Shown: in pieces, positions 52,348-62,457 of the stretch
How the letters are laid out: every line of letters begins with the position of its first letter
Numbering within the stretch: position 1 is the first letter of the stretch
Assembly (NCBI GenBank): GCA_023456105.1
Contig: JAEYAO010000019.1
Coordinates: 57,884-121,883 of the forward strand
Length of the DNA: 64,000 nt
Reading direction: 5' to 3'
Origin: Pseudomonadota bacterium
Lineage (GTDB): Bacteria; Pseudomonadota; Alphaproteobacteria; Caulobacterales; Caulobacteraceae
Notes under the pieces: generated by a model
Told to the model about the DNA's origin: nothing
Database searches by the model: none
The model's input: only the letters and a program-made list of their open reading frames with translations
Made by a program: the position numbers and the translations under genes

Positions 52348-53598
52348 TCAGAGGCTTTCCAGGCGCAGGGACTTGAGTTTGGGCGCGTCGATCTCGCCCG
52401 AGGCGACCTTGCACAGGATCAGGGCGCTGAGCTGGGCGCGTTCGACGAAGCTGTCGGGCCAGGCGAACTCGGCCTCCGAATGGATGTCGCCGCCGCGCAC
52501 GCCCAGGGTGTCGATGTTGGGCAGGCCCGCCGCATGCAGGTTGTTGCCTTCGCACACGCCGCCGGACGGCTTCCAGGCGATGTCCTGACCGAGCAGGGCG
52601 CCGGCGTCGCGCACGGCCTCGAACAGGGCGGTCTGGGCCGCATCCATCGGCTTGGGCGGACGGGTGAAGCCGCCGTGCAGGTGCAGCGTCAGGCCTTCAA
52701 AGGGCGGGGCGGCGGCAATGGCGTCGATCTCGGCCGTGATCCAGTCGGCCGACGCCCGGTCGGGCGTGCGGACGTTGAAGCGCACCACGGCGTTGTCGGC
52801 CACGACGTTCAGCGCGCCGCCGCCCGAGATCTTGGCGACGTTGACGGTGACGCCCTCGCGCTCGCCGTTCAGGGCGTGCAGGCGGGCGGCGATCATGGCG
52901 GCGCCGGCCACGGCGTTGCGGCCCTCGTCAAAGGCGCGGCCGGCGTGGGCGGAGCGGCCGGTGACGATCAGGTGGAAGTTGCCGCTGCCCTTGCGGGGGC
53001 CGGCCAAGGTGCCGTCCGCAAGCGCCGGTTCATAGGTCAGGCCCAGATGACCGCGCGCGCCCAGCTCGGCCAGCAGCGGGGCGGAGGCGGGAGAGCCGAT
53101 TTCCTCGTCGGGGCTCAGCAGCACGGTCCAGCCGACGCGGGCACGGTCGGGGTGCGTCTCGAACGCTTCCAACGCCGCCAGCATGACGCTGATCCCGCCC
53201 TTCATGTCGGCGATTCCGGGACCGTTCAGGGCGCCGTCAGCGCGGGTCGCGACAGCCTGGAAGCGGCTGTCGGCCGGATAGACGGTGTCGTAGTGGCCGG
53301 TCAGCACGATCTGGATCGGCGCGTCCGGCCGGCAGGTGATCCTCAGCGCGTCGGCGTGCGCCTCAGTCCGCACCGCGCCGTCGTCGCCGACGGTGGTGGA
53401 GCCGCGTGTCGGCACGCGCTCGACCGAGGCGGGGAGGCGACGGCCTTCCGCCTCAAGCGCATCCAGCACGGCGGCGAGGCCGGCCGCATTGCGGCTGCCG
53501 GAGTTCAGGTTCGACCAGGCGACGGCGCGGTCTATGATCGCCTCGCGCCGCGCCGCGACGTGGTCGAGCACGGCCTGATCCGGGTTCGAGATACGCAT
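52348..53598 (-). CDS. M20 family metallo-hydrolase, first gene of the ast operon
   Basis: 416 residues. Di-metal site residues: His and Asp in LTGHYDTVYPAD, bridging Asp in GIADMKGGIS, the Glu pair in LSPDEEIGS, and the last His in GGDIHSEAEFAW. The dimerisation lid lies about 190-310. M20 members include DapE, which removes succinyl groups, and ArgE. Its place as the first ast gene, where astE is missing, makes N-succinylglutamate a candidate substrate; this is inference. Confidence 0.88.
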   Translation of the reverse strand: MRISNPDQAVLDHVAARREAIIDRAVAWSNLNSGSRNAAGLAAVLDALEAEGRRLPASVERVPTRGSTTVGDDGAVRTEAHADALRITCRPDAPIQIVLTGHYDTVYPADSRFQAVATRADGALNGPGIADMKGGISVMLAALEAFETHPDRARVGWTVLLSPDEEIGSPASAPLLAELGARGHLGLTYEPALADGTLAGPRKGSGNFHLIVTGRSAHAGRAFDEGRNAVAGAAMIAARLHALNGEREGVTVNVAKISGGGALNVVADNAVVRFNVRTPDRASADWITAEIDAIAAAPPFEGLTLHLHGGFTRPPKPMDAAQTALFEAVRDAGALLGQDIAWKPSGGVCEGNNLHAAGLPNIDTLGVRGGDIHSEAEFAWPDSFVERAQLSALILCKVASGEIDAPKLKSLRLESL

Positions 53599-53654
53599 GG
53601 CGCGGACCCTAGACGGGCCGACGGCAAAGGTGAAGGCGGGCCTCGCCGTCGGCT

Positions 53655-56600
53655 TTAGCGCCTAAGCTCCCGGTTGGGGCGGCGGTCCTGGCGCTGGCCG
53701 GGTTCGCGGCTTTCGCGACGCCAGCGGATCGACAGGCTGGTGTCGCCGGTGCCGCCGAACTGGGACGAGAGCGACAGGTTGCGGCGCACCTGCCATTCGA
53801 CATTGACCGCCGCCCCGCCTTCGCCCCCGCCGATGATCTCCAGATAGACATCGTCGGTGATGTAGCGGCCGCCGGCCACGGTCACGGCCGAGGCCGTGCC
53901 GCCGAACGACAGGCGGTCCAGGCCCGCCAGCTCGCGCAGGTTGCCGATCACGTCGAACCCGCCGCCGCCCGCCAGCGAGGCGACGCCCGCAGCCAGCTGC
54001 GCCGCCTCGAACGCCGACAACTGCGAGGCCGAGCGGCCGAACAGCACCTGCGACAGGATTTCGTCCTGCGGCAGCTGGGGCGTCGAGGTGAGGGCGATGA
54101 TGGGCGATGCGGCCGTGCCGGTGACGCGCACGGTGGCGGTCAGGGCCGGGTCCTCGCGGGTCGCCTCGATGTTCAGGCGGATGCGGTTCACATCGGTGGA
54201 CAGGGTGACGTAGCCCCGGTCGTCGAAGATGAAGCGCTTGCCCGCGAACTCGTAGTCCCCGCGCACCACGTTGGCGCGTCCGTCCAGCACCGGCTGGGCG
54301 ATGGTGCCGCGCACGCTGGCGGCGAGGCTCAGCTCCAGGTTCAGGCCGCGTCCACGCACGAATATCTCGCGGCCGGTCAGGTCGACGTTGAGGGCGATGG
54401 GCGGACCACCGGTGGAGGCGGGGCGGGCGGTCTCGTCGGTGTCGCCGCCCGGCTTGTTGATCTCGACCACGTCCATGCGGACGATGCCGTTGGAGCCGGG
54501 CAGGTCGTTGGCGGAGATGGTGGCCTCATCGACGTTCAGCCGGCCCGCCAGCGCGATCTTACCGTCGGTGGCGCGCGCCGCCGTCAGCGTGCCCGAGCCG
54601 CGCGCTTCGGCCAGGTCGTTGTCGATGATGCGGAAGCGGTTCAGCGCCAGCTGCAGGTTGGAGGCCGAACCCTGGCGCAGGCCGATGCGGCCTTCGCCCG
54701 AAACCGTGCCGCCGTCGCCGTCATTGGCCGAGAAGCGCTCCAGATAGGCGGTGGTGTCGTCAAAGCGCGTGGCCAGGTTCAGCGCGTTCAGGCGGGTCCC
54801 GGTCGAGCCCTCGAAATAGCTTCCGTCCGCCAGGTCCAGCCGGCCGTTGAGACGCGGCGCGTTCAGCGTGCCGGCGATGGTCGCCTGACCGTTGACGTTG
54901 CCGGACAGCGAGCGCTCGCCGCCCAGGAAGAGGTCCCAGATCGGCTGGACCTGGCCCTGGATCGACACATTGCCGGACAGCGGGCGGGTGCGGGCGATGG
55001 CCAGGCGCAGGGGCGCGGCCGAGGCTTCCACCGGCAGGGTCAGGTCGGCTTGAGCGCGCACCGCGCCCTCGTCCACGGCCGAGGCCTGGATGCGCAGCAC
55101 GTTGTTCAACAGGGTGGCGTTCAGCTGGCCGTCGACCGCCAGCCCGCGCGGGGCGTCGATCGAGCGGATCTGGTCCAGGGTGACGTTGGCGGAGCCCGAC
55201 AGGTCGTCGCCCGCGCCGCGCAGGGACACGCGCCCCGTCGCCCGGCCCCGAAGATCGGGCGCCAGAGAGCCGAGCTCCACGCTGGTCAGGTCGGCCTGGA
55301 TGGCGGCGGAGTCGGAATCCTGGCGCAGTTCGCCCATCAGCGCGCCGCCGCCGACGTTCAGGTCTACGCGCGCCACGCGCCCGTCGCCGGACAGGGCGAC
55401 CACCGCCGGATTGCGGGTGGTGAAGGCGATCTCGCGCACGCGGCCGCCGCCGGACAGGGTGACGCTCTGGTTGTTCCCCTGTCGGGAATAGAGGCCGTTC
55501 CCGTTGAACTGCACCGGCGTGCCGCCGCCGACGTCCAGCGCCAGGTTGAAGGGCAGGCGCTCCAGCGTGCCGCGGCCGTTCAGGACGAGATTGCGGATGA
55601 CGATATCCGACCCGGCCGGCTTCACGTTGCGGGCGGTCACGTCGAGGATGGCGCTGTCGGCCCCGCCGCCGTCGAGCAGGCGCACGCGCCCTTGCGCCTC
55701 GCCGGTCTGCAAAAAGGCGCCGGGACGGGCCGTAAAGCTCAGATCGGCGCTGGAGGGCACATTGTTCGACAGAGCGACGGCGCCTTGAGCCGTCACGCCG
55801 CCGGCGTTCAGATCGACCTCGGTCAGGCGGATCTGGTTTCCGCCCAGGAAGAAGTTGCCCGCCGCCCGCGCCGGTCCGTAGTTGGAGCCGGAGGTGACGA
55901 CAATGCGGCCGTCGGAGGCGTCGGCGCCCTTGCGGAAGCTCAGCGTCAGGTCGGCGTCCGTCAGCTGAAGCGCGCCGGCGGTGATGCGGTCGAAGTTGGC
56001 GGTCAGGTCCGCGCGCGGCTGGGCCAGGGTGCCGGTGATGGCGCCGTCGCCACGCAGGTTGCCGGCGATCTCGGCCGGGCCGGCGTTGAAGGGGCCCTGG
56101 GCGTTCCAGTTCAGCGCCAGACGCAGGCGTCCTTCGGGCTCGATCAGACCGCGTGCGGCGGCGCGGCCGTTGGCGCCGGTCAGCTCTCCCTGGTTCAGCT
56201 CGATGCGGCCGCCGTTCAGCAGGCCCGCCAGCTGCAGCCGCGGCTGCTGGCCCAGCACACGGTCGAGCTCGCCCAGGCCGGTGACGAGGCCGCGTCCGCG
56301 TCCGTCGAAGCGGAGGGACCAGGGCGCGCCGGTGCGGGCGGAAGACGCCTGGATCGGACCGCCGAAGGCGCCGCGCGCGCCGGGGCGGATGCGCGACACG
56401 TCGGTGATCTCGGCGCGGCCTCGGAAGGAGAGCCCGCCCAGCAGGTTGCGTGAGCCCGAGCCGTTCAGCGCCAGCGCCTGGCCGGTCGCATCGACCCGCT
56501 CCAGCAGGATGGCGCCGTCCTTCATGCGCGCGGCCTCCAGTTGCACGCGCGGCTGGGCGCCGAGCAGGGCGCCGATCACGCCCTCGGCCGAGCCGCCCGT

Positions 56601-57899
56601 CGCGCGGATGTCGCCGTCGATGTCATAGCGGCCGTCGCGCGCCTGGACGTTCAGCGGTCCGGCGATGCGGGTCGCGCGGTAGCTGGCCAGCGAGGCGTTC
56701 AGCAGGCTGGCCTGGCCGGACAGGCTCCAGGTCTGGGCGTCGCCCTTGAACACGCCGCTATAGGCGGTGGGGCCGGCGATCTCGGTGCCGGCCAGGCGGG
56801 TCAGGGAGGGGGTTGAGACCTCGAGCGCGATGCCGCCGGGCGACGAACGGTCTTCCTTGCGCAGCTTGCCTTGCGCCCGCGACGTCAGGTTCTCGGCGTC
56901 CAGCACCCAGGCCACGCCCTGGAAGGCGTCGTCCGAGCGGTCGGGGACGATGGCGAAGCCGAAGCGGGCCGTGCGGCCGACGCGCGTGACGAAGGGCTCA
57001 AGCAGGTCGGAGCCGGAAAAGTCGAAATAGCCGGACAGACGCCCGCCGTTCTCGCCGAAGCGGCCCTTGACCGTCAGGGGCGTGAATTGACCCGTCTGCA
57101 CTCGGGCGTCGATCACCTCGCCGTTGACCAAGGCGTGGGCGGCGAACGGCTGGTCCGGCGAATAGCCCAGCGCGCCGGCGATGGGGCCGCCCTGCGCTTC
57201 CTGCGCCCGCAGGTTCAGGCGCAGGTCCGACATCTCTTCGCCGAGGGTGGCGGCGAGGCGCAGGTAATCGCCCGGGCGGCTGAGGCTGTCGGCGTTGACG
57301 TTGGCGGTCTTGGAGCCGAAGCGCGGAATGGCCGCGTCGCCCGCCAGGCGCCAGCGGCCGTATTCCTTGGAGAAGTTCTCCAGCAGTTCGACATTGGCCG
57401 AGAACTTGTCGATCACCACGCCGATGGGGGCGGGGCGGGGCGGCTCGCCGGTCGGCGGCTCGGGCACCGGGCGGCGGATCAGGCGGATCTGGTCGGCGCT
57501 GATCTCGTCGGCGTGGAAACGGCGAAAGACGAGCTGAAGATAGCTCCAGTCCACGCGCACGTTGCGCGCCTCCAGCCAGACGCCGTCGCGATCGGTGACC
57601 GTGACGCGGGCCAGGGTGAAGTCGTCGAACAGGTCGCCGGACAGTCCCTCGACGTTGATGCGGCCATAGCGGCCGATCTTCTTGCCGGCCACGAAGCTGG
57701 TGACCAGTTCGCGCCCCGAGCCGCTGAGCAGATAGGTGCGCCCGCCGATAAAGGCGACCAGCGCCAGCACGATCACCGCCGCCAGAACCGAGCCGACGAT
57801 CAGGCCGGCGACCTGAAGGCGCGTGCGCTTCTTCTTCGCCTTGACCGCCGGGGTCTCAGGCTTGGGCTGGTCGGCAGGGGGAGGCGGCGTGTCGGTCAA
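53655..57899 (-). CDS. tamB: Translocation and assembly module subunit TamB
   Basis: 1,414 residues. One N-terminal membrane helix (about 29-52), then a very long beta-helix of repeated strands, and the C-terminal DUF490 domain (LPQDEILSQVLFGRSASQLS). It spans the periplasm and works with TamA in outer-membrane protein insertion and phospholipid transport. It overlaps tamA by four bases (ATGA) and ends with an Arg-rich tail. Confidence 0.94.
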   Translation of the reverse strand: MTDTPPPPADQPKPETPAVKAKKKRTRLQVAGLIVGSVLAAVIVLALVAFIGGRTYLLSGSGRELVTSFVAGKKIGRYGRINVEGLSGDLFDDFTLARVTVTDRDGVWLEARNVRVDWSYLQLVFRRFHADEISADQIRLIRRPVPEPPTGEPPRPAPIGVVIDKFSANVELLENFSKEYGRWRLAGDAAIPRFGSKTANVNADSLSRPGDYLRLAATLGEEMSDLRLNLRAQEAQGGPIAGALGYSPDQPFAAHALVNGEVIDARVQTGQFTPLTVKGRFGENGGRLSGYFDFSGSDLLEPFVTRVGRTARFGFAIVPDRSDDAFQGVAWVLDAENLTSRAQGKLRKEDRSSPGGIALEVSTPSLTRLAGTEIAGPTAYSGVFKGDAQTWSLSGQASLLNASLASYRATRIAGPLNVQARDGRYDIDGDIRATGGSAEGVIGALLGAQPRVQLEAARMKDGAILLERVDATGQALALNGSGSRNLLGGLSFRGRAEITDVSRIRPGARGAFGGPIQASSARTGAPWSLRFDGRGRGLVTGLGELDRVLGQQPRLQLAGLLNGGRIELNQGELTGANGRAAARGLIEPEGRLRLALNWNAQGPFNAGPAEIAGNLRGDGAITGTLAQPRADLTANFDRITAGALQLTDADLTLSFRKGADASDGRIVVTSGSNYGPARAAGNFFLGGNQIRLTEVDLNAGGVTAQGAVALSNNVPSSADLSFTARPGAFLQTGEAQGRVRLLDGGGADSAILDVTARNVKPAGSDIVIRNLVLNGRGTLERLPFNLALDVGGGTPVQFNGNGLYSRQGNNQSVTLSGGGRVREIAFTTRNPAVVALSGDGRVARVDLNVGGGALMGELRQDSDSAAIQADLTSVELGSLAPDLRGRATGRVSLRGAGDDLSGSANVTLDQIRSIDAPRGLAVDGQLNATLLNNVLRIQASAVDEGAVRAQADLTLPVEASAAPLRLAIARTRPLSGNVSIQGQVQPIWDLFLGGERSLSGNVNGQATIAGTLNAPRLNGRLDLADGSYFEGSTGTRLNALNLATRFDDTTAYLERFSANDGDGGTVSGEGRIGLRQGSASNLQLALNRFRIIDNDLAEARGSGTLTAARATDGKIALAGRLNVDEATISANDLPGSNGIVRMDVVEINKPGGDTDETARPASTGGPPIALNVDLTGREIFVRGRGLNLELSLAASVRGTIAQPVLDGRANVVRGDYEFAGKRFIFDDRGYVTLSTDVNRIRLNIEATREDPALTATVRVTGTAASPIIALTSTPQLPQDEILSQVLFGRSASQLSAFEAAQLAAGVASLAGGGGFDVIGNLRELAGLDRLSFGGTASAVTVAGGRYITDDVYLEIIGGGEGGAAVNVEWQVRRNLSLSSQFGGTGDTSLSIRWRRESREPGQRQDRRPNRELRR

Positions 57900-59692
57900 A
57901 AGGCCTGGCCGATGCTGATGTAGAGTTGAAAGGCGGCGTCGTCCTCGCGCGCGTCCAGCGGGAAGGCGATGTCGGCTCGGATGGGTCCGAACGGCAGCTT
58001 GTAGCGCACCCCGAGCCCTGCGCCGTAGCGCATGTTGGAGAAGTTCGGCGTTTCCTGGAAGCCGACCGAGCCGGCGTCGACGAAGGCCACGGCCTGGAAG
58101 CTTTCGCCGATGTCGCGGCGCACTTCGATCGCGGTCTCGAACAGCGACAGGCCGCCGCGCGGCGTGTTATCGGGCAGGCGCGGGCCGACGCCCTGGTATT
58201 CATAGCCGCGCACCGAGCCGCCGCCGCCCGAGTAGAACAGCCGGTCGGCCGGCACCGTCAGCTCCTCGCCGCCAAGGATCGAGCCGATGCGGACGCGACC
58301 GGCCAGCACGGTGCGGCCGCCGTCCGTGACCGGAAGATAGCCGGTGGCCACGAAGTCGTTGCGCAGGAACAGCACGGTGTCGTCGCCGGCCACGGCCGTC
58401 GGCTGAACGGAGGCGGTCAGGCGATAGCCGCTTCGCGGGTCCAGCGGATCGTCGGAGCGGTCCATGTAGGCCGAGCCCCGCAGGGTGACGATGGCGAGAT
58501 CGCGGTTGAACTCCACCGGCTGCGGCGGGACCACCGAGAAGTCGAACCGATTCTCATCGTAACGGCCGGCGTCGACGCCGATGCCGTAGCTGAAGTAGGA
58601 GGTGCGGCCGATGCGCTGGCGCAGGTCGGCCGACAGCACCAGGGCCTGGCGGACGTAGGCGTCGGTGTCCTCGTTGACGACGGCGGCCTGCATGGCCAGC
58701 GTGCGGCCGGGGCGGCGCCAGTGCGGCAGGCTGAGATCCACGCCGATTCGGCTGTCGATGCTGGCCAGGCGCGCCTGGTAGCGCAGGGTGTCGGCGCGCC
58801 CGAACCGGTTGTAGTGCGTCCAGATCAGGTCCACGCCCGAGCCCTCGGCCGTGGAGTAGCTGGCCCCCGCCTCAAGGATGCGGCGCGGGCGGTCCTGCAG
58901 CGAGACGATGACGGGGCGCAGGCCCGCTTCGGTGTTCTGAGCCTGCGTCGCCAGGGCCACGCCCACGCCGTCGTAGACGCCGGTCTCCAGCAGACGCCGC
59001 TCCAGTTCGGCCACATCCTCGGGATCGTAGCGGTCGCCTTCGTTCCAGGGGGCCAGGCCCGCTACCCAGGCGGGGTTCGTACGGCCCTCGGTGTCTAGCC
59101 GGACGCCGTTCAAGCGCACCAGCTCGCCCGAGGCGATGCGGTACTCCGGCGCGACTGTCCAGGCGGCGTGATCGACCACGACGCGGCGCGGATTGGCGAC
59201 GGCGTCGGCGTAGCCCTGGCGCGTCAGGGAGGCGACCGCGCGGCCCTCGCCGGCGATGACGTCCACCGCACGGCCGGGCGCGCCGGCCTCCAGATCAATG
59301 GCGTCGAGGGCGACGGCGGCGCTGGCCTCGTCGGGCGGCGGGGCGGCCCATTGCACCGTCGGCGGCGTCAGGACGAAGCGGCGACCCGGCGTGACCTGGA
59401 CAATGGCGACCGGCGTCTCTTCGCCCTCGACGATGTCTTCCAGCACCGGCTGATAGTAGCCTTCGGAGCGCAGCAAGGCCTCGGCGGACTCCGCGGCGGC
59501 GCGGGCGCGGCGACGGGCTTCGAAGCGGCTGGACGGCGCGTCGTCGACCTCGCCGACCGCCTGCTCAAGCTGGCGGCGCAGGTCGCCGTCGATCTCGCCC
59601 CGGATCTGGGCGCGCGGATCGGCATGGGCGGCGGACCCGCAGGCGGAACCGAGCGCCAGCGCGGCAAGGAAAAGCTTCGGCCGGGACGTCAA
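57896..59692 (-). CDS. tamA: Translocation and assembly module subunit TamA (BamA-family)
   Basis: 598 residues with a signal peptide (about 1-24), POTRA domains (about 30-260) and a 16-strand barrel of the Omp85 type. GGGGSVRGYEYQGVGPRLPD is the L6/VRGY motif of the family, and the chain ends in Phe (ISIGQAF), as barrel proteins do. Paired with tamB downstream. Confidence 0.93.
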   Translation of the reverse strand: MTSRPKLFLAALALGSACGSAAHADPRAQIRGEIDGDLRRQLEQAVGEVDDAPSSRFEARRRARAAAESAEALLRSEGYYQPVLEDIVEGEETPVAIVQVTPGRRFVLTPPTVQWAAPPPDEASAAVALDAIDLEAGAPGRAVDVIAGEGRAVASLTRQGYADAVANPRRVVVDHAAWTVAPEYRIASGELVRLNGVRLDTEGRTNPAWVAGLAPWNEGDRYDPEDVAELERRLLETGVYDGVGVALATQAQNTEAGLRPVIVSLQDRPRRILEAGASYSTAEGSGVDLIWTHYNRFGRADTLRYQARLASIDSRIGVDLSLPHWRRPGRTLAMQAAVVNEDTDAYVRQALVLSADLRQRIGRTSYFSYGIGVDAGRYDENRFDFSVVPPQPVEFNRDLAIVTLRGSAYMDRSDDPLDPRSGYRLTASVQPTAVAGDDTVLFLRNDFVATGYLPVTDGGRTVLAGRVRIGSILGGEELTVPADRLFYSGGGGSVRGYEYQGVGPRLPDNTPRGGLSLFETAIEVRRDIGESFQAVAFVDAGSVGFQETPNFSNMRYGAGLGVRYKLPFGPIRADIAFPLDAREDDAAFQLYISIGQAF

Positions 59693-59755
59693 ACTAGACC
59701 CTTCGTCTTGGCCGGAGATCGTCCGGCGCGTGCAGGAGGCGGACCGTGCGGGCGG

Positions 59756-60022
59756 TCAGTAGAACAGGGTTTCGCTTTCGGGCTGGACCGACTCTTCCGA
59801 GGTCTTGGGCTCGGGCGGCAGGGTTTCGACCGGCGGAGCCGTGGGGGCAGGGTCGACGACGTCCGGGGCGACGACCGGCGCGGCCGAATCTTCGGCGGCC
59901 GGCGCGACGGGCTCGGCCTCCACGACCACGGGCCGTTCGTCCGCGTCCCGGTCAGCGCCGTCGTCACAGGCGGCCAGAGACAGGGCGCCCGCTGCGGCCA
60001 ATGCAAAAAGAATGCGCTTCAT
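59756..60022 (-). CDS. Small Pro/Glu-rich lipoprotein
   Basis: 88 residues from ATG 60022. Lipobox LAAC at 17-20 (signal MKRILFALAAAGALSLAAC), then an acidic, Ala/Pro/Val-rich tail. No domain recognised; may be an envelope spacer-like protein. It lies between tamA and the tRNA gene. Confidence 0.72.
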   Translation of the reverse strand: MKRILFALAAAGALSLAACDDGADRDADERPVVVEAEPVAPAAEDSAAPVVAPDVVDPAPTAPPVETLPPEPKTSEESVQPESETLFY

Positions 60023-60165
60023 CGATTTGATTTCCCCGACGTCTTTACGCCAACGCTTTGCAAGCGCCGCCGTTCCCAAGTGTGGGTCAAACCGACGGAT
60101 CGCCGCTCAAGCCCGCTCCTTCGCATCGCCAGATGGCGGCAAGGAGGCTGAGGCGAAACAAGAGC

Positions 60166-60242
60166 TGGTACGTCCTCTCGGGCTCGAACCGAGGACCCTC
60201 TGATTAAAAGTCAGATGCTCTAACCAACTGAGCTAAGGACGC
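60166..60242 (-). tRNA. tRNA-Lys (anticodon TTT)
   Basis: Read on the minus strand the 77 bases fold as a complete cloverleaf: acceptor GCGTCCT pairs with AGGACGT (first pair G-T), D arm with AGCTCAGTTGGTTAGAGC, anticodon stem TCTGA/TCAGA around loop CTTTTAA (anticodon TTT), and T arm with GGTTCGAGCC. A CCA end is encoded. Confidence 0.95.
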
Positions 60243-60395
60243 GCCGTGGCCGCGGTCCCGGGGACCGAGCGGTGGTGCGCGCCTTCTGTCGCGTCAGGCC
60301 GCTCCGGTCAAGGGCGAAGGCCATGGACCGCTGATCTCGGAACAAGCCCCCTGCGGGCCGGGTTGTTGTGCAAGCCATTCGAGAAGGAGCGATCC

Positions 60396-60725
60396 ATGCC
60401 GCATCAGAACACGACCTCGTCGGACGCGACGGCGCAGAACGGCGTCGGCGACAAGCAGGCGCCGAACGACCAGGGCCGAGACCAGAACGCCGCCGCTCAC
60501 CCGGAACCGAGCCGCTACGCCGCGCCCGATCTGGCCGACTCGACCCTGGCGCCGCCGGCGGCGGGCGAGGTCGGCGATTATCTGGACGAGGGCGACGACC
60601 TGGGCGGTGCGAACGTCCAGTCCGGCGGCGATCACGCCAATCGTCCCATCGGAACCGAAGCGGACCGGGGGCAGGGCCCCAAGACGCGCGCCGCCAACCG
60701 CGACCAGGTTCGGGGACAGGGTTGA
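60396..60725 (+). CDS. Hydrophilic hypothetical protein
   Basis: 109 residues from ATG 60396, preceded by a good AAGGAG. Rich in Asp, Gln, Asn and Ala, with no hydrophobic segment, so probably largely disordered. Ends RDQVRGQG. The downstream lipoprotein gene starts in its stop (TTGA). No family recognised. Confidence 0.7.
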   Translation: MPHQNTTSSDATAQNGVGDKQAPNDQGRDQNAAAHPEPSRYAAPDLADSTLAPPAAGEVGDYLDEGDDLGGANVQSGGDHANRPIGTEADRGQGPKTRAANRDQVRGQG

Positions 60726-61345
60726 TCGGCAGGATTGTTCGAGGCGCGGCGGATCGGCCGCGCCTTTATCGCCTCTGCGCCTGTTCGGTCGTCGTGGGCT
60801 CCGCGCTGGCGACGGCCGCATGCGCCAGCCACCCCGCAGGGCGCGGGGTGGGGCAGGTGCGCGAAGGGCTCGGCGCGGCGATCAGCGCGCCTCTGTACGA
60901 TCTCAACCTGCGCCGCAAGAGCCTGGCCGACGTGCTGACGTGGGCGCAGGTTCGTCCGTATGACATGTCGGGTCTCGAACGGTGCGACGCCATCGCCGAG
61001 GAGGTGGCGCTGCTGGACGAGGCGCTCGGCCCCGACCTCGACGAGCCGGCGGCGCCCGAAGCCTCCAGCCTCAGCGCGAGGGCGTCGGACGCGGCGGCCG
61101 ATGCGGCGCTGGATGCGATCCGCGACACCGCCACCGATCTGATCCCAGGGCGCAGCTGGATACGCCGTCTCAGCGGCGCCAGCCGGCGCGAGCGCGAGGC
61201 GGAGAGGGCGCATCAAGCCGGTCAGGCTCAGCGCGCCTTTCTGAAGGGCGTGGGCATGCAGCGCAACTGCGCCCCGCCGGCGGCCCCGCGCTGGTTCACG
61301 CCCGCGACGCCGCCTCCGCCCCGCATCATCATCCAGCAGCCCTAG
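60722..61345 (+). CDS. Hypothetical lipoprotein-like protein
   Basis: 207 residues if translation starts at TTG 60722 (TTGA overlap with the preceding stop). A signal ending ATAAC gives a lipobox Cys; the mature chain is helical ([20 protein letters not shown]) and ends in a Pro-rich tail [11 protein letters not shown]. No domain recognised. The start is inferred from the overlap and the lipobox. Converges with tgt by a four-base overlap. Confidence 0.62.
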   Translation: MIGRIVRGAADRPRLYRLCACSVVVGSALATAACASHPAGRGVGQVREGLGAAISAPLYDLNLRRKSLADVLTWAQVRPYDMSGLERCDAIAEEVALLDEALGPDLDEPAAPEASSLSARASDAAADAALDAIRDTATDLIPGRSWIRRLSGASRREREAERAHQAGQAQRAFLKGVGMQRNCAPPAAPRWFTPATPPPPRIIIQQP

Positions 61346-62457
61346 CCGTTGGAGACGTGGCGGGCGTGGAAGTCGCGCCGGAACGCCTCGAACCGCCCCT
61401 CGGAGATGGCGGCGCGCATGGCGGCGGTCAGGGCCTGGTAGAAGGCGATGTTGTGCCAGCTGAGCAGCACCTTGCCGAGGATTTCATCAGTGCGGACGAG
61501 GTGGTGCAGGTAGGCCTTGGAATAGCCGGACGAGGCCGGGCAGGGGATCGCGGAGTCCAGCGGATCCTGATCCTCGGCGAAGCGGGCGTTCTTGAGGTTC
61601 AGCGGCCCGTCCCAAGTCCAGGCCTGGCCATGGCGGCCGGCGCGGGTGGGCAGGACGCAGTCGAACATGTCGACGCCGCGCCACACCGCCTCCACCAGAT
61701 CGACAGGCTTGCCGACGCCCATCAGATAACGGGGGCGGTCGGCCGGCAGCATCTCGGGCGCATAGTCCAGCACCTCGCACATGGCGGCGTGCCCCTCGCC
61801 GACCGCCAGGCCGCCGATGGCGTAGCCGTCGAAGCCGATCTCCTGCAGCTGTTCCGACGACTGGCGGCGCAGGTCCTCGAACGTCGAGCCCTGCTGGATG
61901 CCGAACAGGGCCTGGGTCTCGCGCTCGCCGAAGCGCGCCTTTGAGCGCGCGCCCCAGCGGACCGAAAGCTCCATCGCCTTGCGCGCCGCGTCCTTCTCGG
62001 CCGGATAGGCGACGCACTGGTCCAGCTGCATGGAGATGTCGGCGCCGATGCGGTCGGCCTGAATCTCGATCGAGCGCTCGGGCGTCAGCACATGCTTGGA
62101 GCCGTCGACGTGGCTGGAGAAGGTCACGGCCTCTTCCTTGACCTTGGAGATGCCGGCCAGGGACATGACCTGGAAGCCGCCGGAGTCGGTCAGGATCGGC
62201 TTGTTCCAGCCCATGAAGCGATGCAGGCCGCCCAGCCGCTCCATCCGCTCGGGGCCGGGACGCAGCATAAGATGATAGGTGTTGCCCAGGATGATGTCGG
62301 CGCCCGTCGCCCCTACCTGATCCACCGTCAGCGCCTTCACGGTCGCGGCGGTGCCGACCGGCATGAAGGCGGGGGTGCGGATGTCGCCGCGCGCGGTCTT
62401 CAGCACGCCGGTGCGGGCCCGGCCCTCGGTGGCGGTGATGTCGAAGGGAAAGGTCAT
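61342..62457 (-). CDS. tgt: tRNA-guanine transglycosylase (queuine tRNA-ribosyltransferase)
   Basis: 371 residues. [22 protein letters not shown] start, [12 protein letters not shown] with the catalytic Asp, and [20 protein letters not shown] are typical. The usual CxCxxC zinc motif is replaced: positions 304, 306 and 309 are Ile, Cys and Ser, while the fourth ligand His335 is kept. It exchanges guanine 34 for preQ1 in four tRNAs. The next gene overlaps it by ATGA. Confidence 0.94.
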   Translation of the reverse strand: MTFPFDITATEGRARTGVLKTARGDIRTPAFMPVGTAATVKALTVDQVGATGADIILGNTYHLMLRPGPERMERLGGLHRFMGWNKPILTDSGGFQVMSLAGISKVKEEAVTFSSHVDGSKHVLTPERSIEIQADRIGADISMQLDQCVAYPAEKDAARKAMELSVRWGARSKARFGERETQALFGIQQGSTFEDLRRQSSEQLQEIGFDGYAIGGLAVGEGHAAMCEVLDYAPEMLPADRPRYLMGVGKPVDLVEAVWRGVDMFDCVLPTRAGRHGQAWTWDGPLNLKNARFAEDQDPLDSAIPCPASSGYSKAYLHHLVRTDEILGKVLLSWHNIAFYQALTAAMRAAISEGRFEAFRRDFHARHVSNG

